In this document: positions 16,906-25,177 of the stretch, one piece after another
Layout: every line of letters begins with the position of its first letter
Position numbering within the stretch: the stretch's first letter is position 1
Source of the DNA: Vibrio gallaecicus
GTDB lineage: Bacteria > Pseudomonadota > Gammaproteobacteria > Enterobacterales > Vibrionaceae
Direction: 5' to 3'
Length of the DNA stretch: 64,000 bases
Assembly (NCBI RefSeq): GCF_024347495.1
Contig: NZ_AP025491.1
Span: 992,001 to 1,056,000 of the forward strand
Notes under the pieces: generated by a model
The model's input: only the letters and a program-made list of their open reading frames with translations
The model's database searches: none
Told to the model about the DNA's origin: nothing
Made by a program: the position numbers and the translations under genes

Positions 16906-17568
16906 TTATTGAGTGATATTTTCCGTATTACCTAACACCTTGATAACATTTTCGCTCTGGATAGTGTTTGCTTCTATAGTATGCCTTAATGACCCGACAT
17001 CTTGCTTTAAATTATTAATTCCCTTGCCAACACCGTCGATAGAATCAACGATTTTAAGAAGGTACGGCTTATTTATAAACCCAGGTAAATCAGCATAAGG
17101 CTTAACATCTAATAAATAGCTATCTTCAATAACTTTGCCTCCTTGTAGGGAAGTCCATTGAAGCTTAACCTTAAATGGTGATATGGGAGTTTGAACGCCA
17201 GTTCCTTTTTGTTTAAACAGCTGATAACCAATAGCAAAGAATAGAGATAATTTTTCACCTTGTGGTAATAACGTAATTGGTCCACGCTTTGATGTACAAT
17301 CTAGCACCAAATCATATTTAGCAAATTCTTCCTGATCACCTAAAAATTGAAGGTAAATGTCTTTCGCTGGCCCTGTGCCTACATTTGCGATTGCAATATT
17401 TAACCCACCAGTACCATCAGGGTGAGGCTCAAAGTACGCTACCAATTTTGGTTGTGACCCTGCTTTACGCAATAAACGATTTTCAATATAAAGGAACAAG
17501 GTTAAAACAGCTATAACCACCGTTGACAAACCACTCAATACAGTCGCTAAATCTTTAATATCATTCAT
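16906..17568 (-). CDS. Hypothetical membrane-anchored protein, 220 aa
   Basis: Not recognised by family. N-terminal membrane helix (LSTVVIAVLTLFLYI, about residues 14-29) followed by a soluble domain with alternating strands (LNIAIANVGTGPAKDIYLQF, a pattern common in CARDB-like beta domains) and a helical C-terminal tail with possible coiled coil (LKQDVGSLRHTIEANTIQ). Likely anchored with most of the chain on one side of the membrane. About 130 bases of AT-rich leader lie upstream (17569-17697). Confidence 0.75.
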   Translation of the reverse strand: MNDIKDLATVLSGLSTVVIAVLTLFLYIENRLLRKAGSQPKLVAYFEPHPDGTGGLNIAIANVGTGPAKDIYLQFLGDQEEFAKYDLVLDCTSKRGPITLLPQGEKLSLFFAIGYQLFKQKGTGVQTPISPFKVKLQWTSLQGGKVIEDSYLLDVKPYADLPGFINKPYLLKIVDSIDGVGKGINNLKQDVGSLRHTIEANTIQSENVIKVLGNTENITQ

Positions 17569-17697
17569 ATTTATATCAAAAAAACCTTAATAATATCACT
17601 CATATTAATACCAATTATGCTCCTAAATATTGTTGCGATGCTTTAAATACTCGAATCTTTCCAAACAAGTGACTTACCATGCGCCACATTAAGCATA

Positions 17698-17788
17698 TAA
17701 CGCCGCATTAAGGTGTGAGCGACGCTTGGCTATACTTGAGAGAAGCGAAACTGCCAAGCGTTGCGAATCACTCTTAAATGCTTTGTTA
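17698..17788 (-). repeat. attC, class E (short), 91 bp
   Basis: Near-copy of 16774-16864, adjacent in the array. Closes the GNAT cassette 17786-18232. Confidence 0.96.
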
Positions 17789-18232
17789 TGTGCGTACTAA
17801 AGACATTGGTACGAACCTAATTCCGTTGAACTCAGCCTCTTCACCTGTTGCTACGAAACCATTGCGATTGTAGAACTCAACAGCATTCACCGATGAACGC
17901 AGGCTAACCTCACGAGCATCTGTCTGGTTGAGCAAATGATTCAATAAAGTACGACCTAAACCCGAACCCTGCTGTGAATTAGCAACAAATAAATGTGTTA
18001 GATAATTCCCATCACGCAAAGCAGCAAAACCAAGGACTTTCCCACCTGATACAGCCTTAATAGATGAAAACTTCTCATTGTCAAAAGTAGTCGCTAGGTC
18101 TGGTAAAATTCTGTCCTTATACTCTTGCTTTCCCTGTGCATTAAACAATGGAAGCACATCCTTGTCTGAGACCTCTGAAACAAGCCTTGTTACTGCCTCT
18201 AAATCTGATTTTAGGACCTTCTGAATTCCCAT
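17786..18232 (-). CDS. GNAT N-acetyltransferase, 148 aa
   Basis: THLFVANSQQGSGLGRTLL carries the acetyl-CoA binding QxxGxG loop, and VSLRSSVNAVEFYNRNGF is the motif B helix with its catalytic-region tyrosine. ATG 18232 is chosen over an upstream ATG (18247) because GGAGGGAGA lies directly before it. Stop in attC R''. Substrate unknown. Confidence 0.92.
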   Translation of the reverse strand: MGIQKVLKSDLEAVTRLVSEVSDKDVLPLFNAQGKQEYKDRILPDLATTFDNEKFSSIKAVSGGKVLGFAALRDGNYLTHLFVANSQQGSGLGRTLLNHLLNQTDAREVSLRSSVNAVEFYNRNGFVATGEEAEFNGIRFVPMSLVRT

Positions 18233-18248
18233 TCTCCCTCCAAGCACA

Positions 18249-18367
18249 TAACGCCCAATTAAGTAGCTGACAACGCTACCAATACATTCAAAATTACCAC
18301 CATAATCACTGAAGCTAAACTAAGATAAAAATGCCAAGCGTTGACAGTCTGCTTAAATTGCTTGTTA
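18249..18367 (-). repeat. attC, class B, 119 bp
   Basis: Closes the cassette of 18365-18724 and supplies its stop. Confidence 0.97.
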
Positions 18368-18724
18368 TGTACGTATTTGAAATTGTACTCCTGAGCATTC
18401 CAGTACCACATCGCCAAATTCGCCTACCAACCTAAATTTTGGACAACTGTCATCAAAATAATCGATATTTCCATAATCAATAGAACCGTCAATATCTTGC
18501 GTGCACTTAACCAATTCTTGCTCTAACAGACCCGTTATATGAATTACATTGGAGAAAATTATGCGACCAACCTTATAGCAAGTATATTCATTTTTTTTAG
18601 GTAAATCGTAGTATGGCGAGTCAGGCCAAATACTAAACTCAACATTAATTACTAACATTGTTTCACTCAGGGACCACCCGAGTACAAAAGAATCTTGCAG
18701 GTCTATCCCATTAAGATAATTCAA
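18365..18724 (-). CDS. Hypothetical protein, 119 aa
   Basis: Not recognised; soluble, beta-rich and acidic (SIDYGNIDYFDD, then FRLVGEFGDVVLECSG). The pattern of alternating strands would suit a small immunity-type or ligand-binding protein, but no family motif is visible. TTG start at 18724, eight bases after GAGG. Stop in attC R''. Confidence 0.7.
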   Translation of the reverse strand: MNYLNGIDLQDSFVLGWSLSETMLVINVEFSIWPDSPYYDLPKKNEYTCYKVGRIIFSNVIHITGLLEQELVKCTQDIDGSIDYGNIDYFDDSCPKFRLVGEFGDVVLECSGVQFQIRT

Positions 18725-18742
18725 ATTTAAACCTCAAGTACA

Positions 18743-18864
18743 TAACGCCGCGTTAAGTAGTGAGCAACGCCTACCACCTAACTTAAACCATTGCACCGTA
18801 AACACCAAAACTGACTTGAACTGAAAATGCCGAGCGTTGGGAATCTGTCTTAAACGCTTTGTTA
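18743..18864 (-). repeat. attC, class A, 122 bp
   Basis: Closes the second copy of the three-helix membrane protein; its arms match the attC of the first copy (418-538). Confidence 0.97.
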
Positions 18865-18883
18865 TGTGGGCACTATCGTTCGT

Positions 18884-19186
18884 TTAGGGGTTGAACAAAC
18901 CTTTAAAGAGCATAAGACAAATAATTACAGGAACTCCCCCTAACAGCCAACCTAATACTGTAAAAAAGATACCTGAATAGATTAATTTCTCACCTGAAAA
19001 TTGAGAAACTAGCTTTACACTGAGATAGGAAGAAACGAGAAATCCTGATATCACGAACAGTAAAACAAGGCTTATTATAGGATGATCCACACTATCACCG
19101 TAAACCAACATATATGAGCCAATAATCCCAGAAAAAGAAATTACTGGAACTAAGTATATAATCAGAAACTTAACTACTGTGCTCAT
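18884..19186 (-). CDS. Small membrane protein, 100 aa (copy 2 of 2)
   Basis: Three hydrophobic segments, nearly the same residues as 558-860 (changes such as ILYL to IIYL). The same AGAGGAAG-ATG start is preserved and no frameshift has accumulated, so both copies may be functional. The copies lie 18 kb apart with unrelated neighbours, indicating movement of the whole cassette. Confidence 0.75.
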   Translation of the reverse strand: MSTVVKFLIIYLVPVISFSGIIGSYMLVYGDSVDHPIISLVLLFVISGFLVSSYLSVKLVSQFSGEKLIYSGIFFTVLGWLLGGVPVIICLMLFKGLFNP

Positions 19187-19224
19187 ACTTCCTCTAACGA
19201 TACCGATAAGTTGCCTTGCCCTCA

Positions 19225-19343
19225 TAACGCCCAATTAAGTAGCTGACAACACCACCAAGACACTCAAACTTACCACCTTAATCACTGAAGCTAAACCGAG
19301 TTGAAAATGCCAAGCGTTGACAGTCTGCTTAAATTGCTTGTTA
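19225..19343 (-). repeat. attC, class B, 119 bp
   Basis: Left arm 'caacaccaccaagac' shared with 19596-19714. Closes the cassette of 19376-19558. Confidence 0.97.
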
Positions 19344-19375
19344 GGCAATTTTCACCACAACCAGTGAAGGCTTAG

Positions 19376-19558
19376 CTAGACCGGTTCTATGACTAAATTA
19401 TGGTTTGTATTTGAGCTCGAAAATACGATATCTGAGTTTTCATGCGTCTCAACAATAAATTCAGCTCCAGGCTCTATGTAAAAACTAACCTTAGCTTGAG
19501 ATACTTGAACTGTAATTTCACCTGATTCACTACCTGTATTTTTAAACTTCTTATTCAT
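19376..19558 (-). CDS. 60-aa hypothetical protein, family member 1 of 3
   Basis: MNKKFKNTGSESGEITVQVS... with evenly spaced hydrophobic residues and acidic turns; predicts a small all-beta soluble protein. Two close relatives are at 19747-19929 and 34521-34703. AGGAA seven bases before the ATG. Conservation of length and frame in three copies argues that it is a real gene. Function unknown. Confidence 0.8.
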   Translation of the reverse strand: MNKKFKNTGSESGEITVQVSQAKVSFYIEPGAEFIVETHENSDIVFSSSNTNHNLVIEPV

Positions 19559-19595
19559 TTAAAGTTCCTTCCTGATTGTCTTTAACACAGTTGCC

Positions 19596-19714
19596 TAACG
19601 CCCAATTAAGTAGCTGACAACGCCACCAAGACACTCAAATCTACCACCTAAATCACTGAAGCTAAGCCGAGTTGAAAGTACCAAGCGTTGGCAGTCTGCT
19701 TAAATTGCTTGTTA
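19596..19714 (-). repeat. attC, class B, 119 bp
   Basis: Closes the fused two-gene cassette 19747-20603. Confidence 0.97.
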
Positions 19715-19746
19715 GGTAATTTTTACCGTAGCCAATGAAGCTTTAA

Positions 19747-19929
19747 TTAGACTGATTCTATGACTAGATTAAAGTCCATATTCGAACTGGAAAATACGAT
19801 ATCTGAGCTTTCATTAGTCTCGACATTAAATTTAGCTCCTGGCTCTATATGGAAACTAACTTTAGTTTCAAATACTTGAACTGTAATTTCACCAGATTCA
19901 TTACCTGTATTTTTAAATTTCTTATTCAT
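19747..19929 (-). CDS. 60-aa hypothetical protein, family member 2 of 3
   Basis: Same 60-residue beta-rich protein as 19376-19558 with about ten changes (for example QVFETKVSFHIEPG). Here it shares its cassette with a membrane protein gene, separated by a decayed attC, and that whole arrangement recurs at 34521-35369. Start context ends TTTAAATG as in the other copies. Confidence 0.8.
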   Translation of the reverse strand: MNKKFKNTGNESGEITVQVFETKVSFHIEPGAKFNVETNESSDIVFSSSNMDFNLVIESV

Positions 19930-19956
19930 TTAAAATGCCTTCTTTATTAATTTTAA

Positions 19957-20035
19957 TACAGCTACAGATGACATATAGCTACACTTTCCGAAGCAAAAAT
20001 GCCATGGGTAGGAGGTCAATTTGAGAGCTTGGTTA
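19957..20035 (-). repeat. Decayed attC between two fused cassettes
   Basis: On the - strand reads TAACCAAGC, then CATGGCATTTTTGC, then CAGCTGTATTAA-like remnants: an R''-like end and central portion of an attC, but no TAACGCC R' end. R'' has a C in place of A. The same fossil, with a better R'' (TAACAAAGC), is at 34731-34809. Loss of R' would lock the two genes into one cassette. Confidence 0.7.
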
Positions 20036-20051
20036 GGTATAGCTTGATGAG

Positions 20052-20603
20052 TCATAATCGTTTTGATTTTATGAAGAAGAACACAAGAAAGTCAGACATT
20101 AAAATTAGCACCACGATTAACACTTCTGAAATTGTAACGGGCTCACCTTCCCCCCATTGTATTTTGATACTTGGTAAGGCATTTAATATAGTCCTATAAA
20201 GCTCTTCACCGCCCTTAGAATCAAATAATAAAAGGCCTGCAAGAAGTACGTCTAGGCAATTGTTTTTTAATGACATGAAAAACCCAATAAGTTCTGGCAG
20301 ATAATCAGTAAATAAAATAAACGTTAACATTACAATTGAATAACCAAAGGGCAAAAAAAATTGAAGAGTTACGTTTAACCCTAAAGCGTACATTGCATTT
20401 CTGATTCGAAACATTACCAACGTAATTAGTACAATATCAACAATCGACAGATAAAAATAAGCACTTGAAAGGAATCCCTCCTTATGATGGAACTTCGCCG
20501 CCAGACCCCCATTCACAGACACTAACGTAATAATTATTAACGCTAGCATCAATACACGCCCAATAAAAGCTCCTTTATAAGGGCTATAAGTCTTCACAAT
20601 CAT
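20052..20603 (-). CDS. Integral membrane protein, 183 aa (intact copy)
   Basis: Not recognised. About four to five membrane helices: MLALIIITLVSVNGG, YLSIVDIVLITLVMF, an aromatic-rich pair around FFLPFGYSIVMLTFILF, and a C-terminal EVLIVVLILMSDFLVFFF. Start ATG 20603 follows GGGGA; an in-frame codon at 20624 lacks a ribosome site. Its second copy (34826-35369) has an eight-base deletion and is frameshifted before the last helix, so this is the intact version. Confidence 0.8.
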   Translation of the reverse strand: MIVKTYSPYKGAFIGRVLMLALIIITLVSVNGGLAAKFHHKEGFLSSAYFYLSIVDIVLITLVMFRIRNAMYALGLNVTLQFFLPFGYSIVMLTFILFTDYLPELIGFFMSLKNNCLDVLLAGLLLFDSKGGEELYRTILNALPSIKIQWGEGEPVTISEVLIVVLILMSDFLVFFFIKSKRL

Positions 20604-20636
20604 TCCCCATTGTAATTTGCACACCCCCTGTGTACC

Positions 20637-20755
20637 TAACGCCCAATTAAGTAGCTGACAACGCTACCGATATACTCAAACTTAACACCGTAATCACTGA
20701 AGCTAAACCAAACTGACAATGCCAAGCGTTGGCAGTCTGCTTAAATTGCTTGTTA
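20637..20755 (-). repeat. attC, class B, 119 bp
   Basis: Closes the GFA-family cassette. Confidence 0.97.
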
Positions 20756-20772
20756 GGCGATTTTTACAGCGC

Positions 20773-21180
20773 CTACTTACGCCCAGCTTCGTGCTTTTCA
20801 CTACGAGGTAATTCAGCATCTAAGTCATCCCAATTTGCCTTTGAAGTAACAAAGTTATGAGAAATAGGTCGTTCCGATATATCGGTATCCAAAATACCTA
20901 AACGAAGGCGAAACCTTTTCGGAGATTGAGAATTGGAACTATAGATTGGACTTCCGCAAGTTTGACAAAAGTACTTACGCTTACCCTCACTGCTTTCATA
21001 AAAAGTAAGAGTCTTATCGTTATCAATTAACTTTAAGTCTTCAGCGTCAATGAAACCATTGGTGGCATAGGCACTTCCGCTAGCCTTACGGCACAAAGAA
21101 CAATGGCAATGAATAATATCGGTAACTCCACCATTTAATGACAACTGGATTGAGCCACATAAACAACTTCCTTTGTACAT
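20773..21180 (-). CDS. GFA family (Mss4-like zinc) protein, 135 aa
   Basis: CLCGS at residues 6-10, HCHCSLCRKASG at 24-35 and FCQTCGSPIY near 70 are the zinc-binding cysteine clusters of the GFA (glutathione-dependent formaldehyde-activating enzyme) family. Most small family members are of unknown function despite the name. Length typical. AAGGAG precedes ATG 21180. Confidence 0.92.
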   Translation of the reverse strand: MYKGSCLCGSIQLSLNGGVTDIIHCHCSLCRKASGSAYATNGFIDAEDLKLIDNDKTLTFYESSEGKRKYFCQTCGSPIYSSNSQSPKRFRLRLGILDTDISERPISHNFVTSKANWDDLDAELPRSEKHEAGRK

Positions 21181-21214
21181 TTATACTCCTTAGCTAAAAC
21201 TTTGCCTATTCGCC

Positions 21215-21333
21215 TAACGCCCAATTAAGTAGCTGACAACGCTACCAATACACTCAAATTTACCACCGAAATCACTGAAGCTAAAACGAGCTAAAAATGC
21301 CAAGCGTTGGCAGTCTGCTTAAATTGCTTGTTA
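21215..21333 (-). repeat. attC, class B, 119 bp
   Basis: Closes the DUF1993 cassette and supplies its stop. Confidence 0.97.
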
Positions 21334-21822
21334 GGGCTTGAACTCAAAGCCTACTGGATAGTTGTGAAAACCATCAAAGTCTCCTTTGCTTAAAGCAACA
21401 CCATTTTTCTTTGCAATGGCATAAACCATACTCATATGAAACATATAGTTAGGAATTATATACTCTAGTATAAAGCGGCTTTGAGGAAGTTTAACTTGAG
21501 AGAAACCAGCTGATTCAGCCATAACTTTAGTATCATCAAACCCAGGCACTTCTGGTAGTAATTCAAGTTGAAGCTTTACATCTTCAAGCATTTTACAAAC
21601 AGAGTCTTTACCTGATTCTTTTAGTTCGCAAGACACCAAGTCAACCGATACAATGGGGCAATACCCTCTCAAAAGAAAGTTCGCAGCAACCTGCGCATTC
21701 AACTCCAGAGAAAACATTCCCTCTGACAACGAATCTAAGAAAATACTATCTGGAATTTTATCAACGATAACTCTCATCTGCTGCAAGTAATTAAGAAATA
21801 ACTTCTTAGTCGAAATATTCAT
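21331..21822 (-). CDS. DUF1993 family protein, 163 aa
   Basis: Helical DinB-like architecture; the C-terminal YIIPNYMFHMSMVYAIAKKNGVALSKGDFDG corresponds to the family's conserved 'lPNf.fH...aYailr..Gv.lgk.Df.g' ending. Function unknown; DinB-like folds often bind metal or thiols. GGGATTTAAT before ATG 21822. Stop in attC R''. Confidence 0.87.
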   Translation of the reverse strand: MNISTKKLFLNYLQQMRVIVDKIPDSIFLDSLSEGMFSLELNAQVAANFLLRGYCPIVSVDLVSCELKESGKDSVCKMLEDVKLQLELLPEVPGFDDTKVMAESAGFSQVKLPQSRFILEYIIPNYMFHMSMVYAIAKKNGVALSKGDFDGFHNYPVGFEFKP

Positions 21823-21840
21823 ATTAAATCCCTAGAGCCC

Positions 21841-21962
21841 TAACGCCGCGTTAAGTAGTGAGCAACGCTACCACCCAACCTAAACCATTGCACCGTAAAC
21901 ACCAAAACTCGACTTGAACTGAAAATGCCGAGCGTTGGGAATCTGTCTTAAACGCCTTGTTA
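21841..21962 (-). repeat. attC, class A, 122 bp
   Basis: Closes the DUF2834 cassette and supplies its stop. Confidence 0.97.
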
Positions 21963-22280
21963 GGGCTGCGGTTGAAGGGACTGCTTTTCTTTGAAGTAAA
22001 GGTACAGTGGAAGACCAAACGAAACGCCGACTGACAAAGTTCCCAAGATAGCAACATATCGATATTTCACTTCGTGTCTTTGTCCGTCCACTACGATAAA
22101 ACCTAATAAAGCAACTGCCGCTACCAAGACATCGAGCCAAGCAAATAAACTAATGGGATTTGCCGCCGCTTCATTGAACAAAAGACTAATATCTAATCCA
22201 TTAGAAATTAGCCAAGGAACAAATGCTCCATACGGTAGAAATATACCTAACAAAGTAAGAACTAGATAAAACTTTATCAT
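21960..22280 (-). CDS. DUF2834 family membrane protein, 106 aa
   Basis: Three membrane helices with the DUF2834 pattern: YLVLTLLGIFLPYGAFVPWL, then NPISLFAWLDVLVAAVALLGF, then VAILGTLSVGVSFGLPLYLYF. Family function is unknown. AAGGATGGCGAA precedes ATG 22280. Stop in attC R''. Confidence 0.87.
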   Translation of the reverse strand: MIKFYLVLTLLGIFLPYGAFVPWLISNGLDISLLFNEAAANPISLFAWLDVLVAAVALLGFIVVDGQRHEVKYRYVAILGTLSVGVSFGLPLYLYFKEKQSLQPQP

Positions 22281-22313
22281 TTCGCCATCCTTGCAATTTT
22301 TTGTAGTAAGCCC

Positions 22314-22432
22314 TAACGCCCAATTAAGTAGCTGACAACGCTACTAATACACTCAAATTTACCACCTAAATCACTGAAGCTAAGCCGAGTTGAAAATGCC
22401 AAGCGTTGACAGTCTGCTTAAATTGCTTGTTA
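22314..22432 (-). repeat. attC, class B, 119 bp
   Basis: Closes the RidA cassette. Confidence 0.97.
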
Positions 22433-22441
22433 TGTTCGTGC

Positions 22442-22813
22442 TTACAGCGCTACGACAGCCTCAATTTCCACTTGTAAATCCGGATGAATAAATTTGGAAA
22501 CTTCAACCAAAGAGCAGGCTGGTAAATGACCTTCATAAAAGTTAAATAGTAGCTCTCGGATACTAGCCAACATTGATATGTCACGAACAAAGATTGTGAG
22601 TTTCACCAAATCACTTTTCAAACGATTTTCTAACCTAAGAACTTCTGTAATCTGATAGAGAACCTCTTTAGTCTGCTCTATCAGATTAAGGGGTTGAGCA
22701 TCTGTGCCGTAAGCTGTAAGCCCTGATATATATAGCGTTTTGTTGTGTTTTGTTGCATGGACATAAGGTCCTGCTATTTGAGGCAAGCTTTCATAAGTAA
22801 CCCTTTCAACCAC
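22442..22813 (-). CDS. RidA/YjgF family protein, 123 aa
   Basis: Contains AGPYVHATKHNKTLYISG at the start and VEVSKFIHPDLQVEIEAVVAL at the end, the usual RidA boundaries. The family's deaminase arginine in 'R.C.eV' appears replaced: here the segment reads LPACSLVEV, lacking the R before the cysteine position, so it may not hydrolyse enamine/imine intermediates. GTG start at 22813, eight bases after GGGAG; the frame upstream only reads attC. Confidence 0.88.
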   Translation of the reverse strand: MVERVTYESLPQIAGPYVHATKHNKTLYISGLTAYGTDAQPLNLIEQTKEVLYQITEVLRLENRLKSDLVKLTIFVRDISMLASIRELLFNFYEGHLPACSLVEVSKFIHPDLQVEIEAVVAL

Positions 22814-22832
22814 TTGATTTCTCCCTAGAACA

Positions 22833-22953
22833 TAACGCCGCGTTAAGTGGTAAGCAACGCAGACCACAACACCTAAACCATTGTGCCGTAAACACTAAAG
22901 CTAACTAAGATTCAGAATGCCAAGCGTTGACAGTCTGCTTAAATTGCTTGTTA
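22833..22953 (-). repeat. attC, hybrid A2/B, 121 bp
   Basis: Left half is class A2 (gccgcgttaagtgg), right half class B (gacagtctgcttaaattgc). The R' and R'' arms therefore pair badly, unlike the other sites here. Closes the cassette 22963-23253. Confidence 0.95.
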
Positions 22954-22962
22954 TGTTTGGGA

Positions 22963-23253
22963 CTATTTGAGTTCATCCAAAGCCTCATAAGATTCAGCAC
23001 TCACTTTCAAATAAGTACCTTCGTCTAAAGCAATCGTATGAAATTCTGGTTCACCGGTATCATTGACTAAGTTTACTTCAAGCCATACTTTTCCATACTC
23101 ATCTACATGCCAAACTCGCCATAATAAATTCGATTGAACAAGAATTTCATAAACCTTATAAGTTCTATATAAAATTGCATTGGCATCCCTCGACACCTCT
23201 ATCAAATCGTCAGGAATTTTAACTACTTGAACCAAGTAATCAATTTCAATCAT
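22963..23253 (-). CDS. Hypothetical protein, 96 aa
   Basis: Not recognised. Soluble, with LLWRVWHVDEYGKVWLEVNLV and a C-terminal ESYEALDELK helix; small alpha/beta protein with an immunity-like look but no family motif. ATG 23253 (a TTG directly precedes it); GGAGC lies upstream. Bounded by the hybrid attC. Confidence 0.7.
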   Translation of the reverse strand: MIEIDYLVQVVKIPDDLIEVSRDANAILYRTYKVYEILVQSNLLWRVWHVDEYGKVWLEVNLVNDTGEPEFHTIALDEGTYLKVSAESYEALDELK

Positions 23254-23287
23254 CAAAGCTCCAAATTAACCATTTCCCGCGAAAACA

Positions 23288-23409
23288 TAACGCCGCGTTA
23301 AGTAGTGAGCAACGCCTGCCACCTAACCTAAACCATTGCACCGCAAACACCAAAACTGACTTGAACTGAAAATGCCGAGCGTTGGGAATCTGCCTTAAAC
23401 GCTTTGTTA
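23288..23409 (-). repeat. attC, class A, 122 bp
   Basis: Closes repeat cassette copy 8; centre reads 'caccgcaaacacc'. Confidence 0.97.
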
Positions 23410-23854
23410 GTTTGCTTACATGATGCAGCCAAAGTTTAGCGCCAAGGTGCTGAATTGGTTACAAAACTACTGGCTTTGAACGACAATGTAAAATTGAAAA
23501 CTACAGAACTCTAACCCAGACAACAAAACGCACTTGGCTAAGAAGCGACATGCGCTGCACAACCACAGCTTGAAGTACTTTGGCTGACAAAGGATTCATT
23601 CGACAAACCTGACAACCAAGTGCAACAAAGCCACTATTTAACAGATTAACTACCAAGAAAAAGAAGCCACGCGAGATTCACTAAGTAACCAAAGTTACTG
23701 ATGCGGAGAAATGAATAACGTTGAACTCAAAGAGCCGAAAAACACCCTACGCACGATGAGATTTGGTTGCACAACTTTCGAAAATCGAACAGGTGTAAAG
23801 TATAGAAACTAGACTAGGCTCTTTGACTATAAACGCTTTTCTACTTTTGCAAAC
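23410..23854 (-). repeat. ORF-less repeat cassette, copy 8 of 16
   Basis: Left half resembles copies with 'ctaacccagac' and 'gcgctgcac'; right half matches copy 3 (cgaaaatcgaacaggtg, agtatagaaactag), so it is a mosaic of subtypes. Confidence 0.92.
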
Positions 23855-23973
23855 TAACGCCCAATTAAGTTGTGAGCAACGCTACCACTGAACCTGACCT
23901 TTGCGCCGTAAACACTAAAGTTGATTCAAACTACAATTGCCAAGCGTTGCGAATCAGCTTGAATTGCTTGTTA
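23855..23973 (-). repeat. attC, singleton class, 119 bp
   Basis: Arms 'cccaattaagttgtgag' and 'aatcagcttgaattgc'. The last codons of the histidine phosphatase gene are read from this site. Confidence 0.96.
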
Positions 23974-24520
23974 TGTTTATAAGCTCCGTTTGACCCCAAA
24001 ACCCTTTGCTCGAACATTTTACAGTCCAACCACGTCGCCTCAACTCTTTGGCAATAAGCCGATTCGATATACCATGCCCAAAAATAGCAACGTCTTTATG
24101 CTCTAAGGCTTTAACCATAATAAGGTCTACTGCTGTAATAATACGCTTACGACCGACTTTGTAAGGTTCACTATTAGCCGATATCCCTACAAGCCAACAC
24201 AACCTTGCGATTACTAACCAACTGTTAACTTTCATCGAAAAAGGTAACTTTAACCTGGGAATGTCCATCTCTCTCAAGTCACCTAACACTACATCTGCTC
24301 CTTTTCCCAAACAGATTTCCGCAGAGTGGATAGAACGATTCAGGTCACTAGAAAATGTATAGCTGTTGTGGAATTTGTCTTGTAGTTCTTGAGGCGGAAG
24401 ACTGTCCGAGCAAACAAGTGAACGATTATAGGCGCGAACCCATTTTGCAAAACCAGCAGCCGTAACCCGAGGGTTTGAACTAGCTATCGGCTTACCATGT
24501 CTAACTAACGTGATTCTCAC
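23954..24520 (-). CDS. Histidine phosphatase family protein, 188 aa
   Basis: Starts VRITLVRHGKP: the RHG motif holds the catalytic histidine. TFSSDLNRSIHSAEICL contains the second phosphate-binding arginine and VAIFGHGISNRLIAK the second catalytic histidine, in the right order for this superfamily. GTG start at 24520 follows AAGGAGG. The gene does not stop before the attC: the last residues (ITSNSS) and the TGA stop are encoded inside attC 23855-23973. Confidence 0.92.
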   Translation of the reverse strand: MRITLVRHGKPIASSNPRVTAAGFAKWVRAYNRSLVCSDSLPPQELQDKFHNSYTFSSDLNRSIHSAEICLGKGADVVLGDLREMDIPRLKLPFSMKVNSWLVIARLCWLVGISANSEPYKVGRKRIITAVDLIMVKALEHKDVAIFGHGISNRLIAKELRRRGWTVKCSSKGFWGQTELINITSNSS

Positions 24521-24546
24521 CGAACCTCCTTTTTCGTTGATAAACA

Positions 24547-24665
24547 TAACGCCCAATTAAGTAGCTGACAACGCTACCAATATACTCAAACTTACCACCT
24601 AAATCACTGAAGCCAAACCGAGTTGAAAATGCCAAGCGTTGACAGTCTGCTTAAATTGCTTGTTA
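24547..24665 (-). repeat. attC, class B, 119 bp
   Basis: Closes the YqfB-like cassette. Confidence 0.97.
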
Positions 24666-24699
24666 TGTGCGTAGTTGAGTGAAGTAGAAAGCTCACCAT

Positions 24700-25011
24700 T
24701 TACTTTAATACTTTAAAAGTTATGAAATACAGTCCATTTTCGTTTGGATAGATTTTGCGAAGGATCCATTTGAGAATAAAAACAAATGGTAAATTCTCAG
24801 CTTTAGCATGCATTCGATTAAGTTGTTCGAAAGCTACTGGTTCATTACCTAGAATTTCTAGGCTACAGATTTTTCGATTATCTTCGTAAGTGTAAGCATC
24901 AACAATCTGCCCAATAAAGTAATGGCTTTCTGATTTATCACGAATAGTCGCAACCTTACGACCTGCCAATATCTGACGTTCCATTCGCGAGAAAAAAGTA
25001 ATTTTATCCAA
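24700..25011 (-). CDS. ASCH-domain YqfB-like N4-acetylcytidine amidohydrolase, 103 aa
   Basis: KITFFSRMERQILAGRKVATIRDKSESHYFIGQIV aligns by eye with E. coli YqfB (DITFF, ILAGRKTITIRDESESH), including the Lys in AGRK that forms part of the active site, and ends FYFITFKVLK-like. YqfB hydrolyses N4-acetylcytidine. With a TTG start at 25011 the length is 103 residues, the same as E. coli YqfB; the start is inferred from that homology. Confidence 0.85.
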   Translation of the reverse strand: MDKITFFSRMERQILAGRKVATIRDKSESHYFIGQIVDAYTYEDNRKICSLEILGNEPVAFEQLNRMHAKAENLPFVFILKWILRKIYPNENGLYFITFKVLK

Positions 25012-25040
25012 TGAATTACACCTATTTCCTGATAAGCACA

Positions 25041-25158
25041 TAACGCCCAATTAAGTAGCTGACAACGCTACCAATACTCTCAAATTTATCACCGTAATCA
25101 CAAAGCTAAACCGAGTTGAAAATGCCAAGCGTTGGCAGTCTGCTTAAATTGCTTGTTA
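25041..25158 (-). repeat. attC, class B, 118 bp
   Basis: Centre 'ctctcaaatttatcaccg' is shared with 35403-35521. Closes the TM2 cassette. Confidence 0.97.
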
Positions 25159-25177
25159 GGTATATTGCGAGCGAGCA

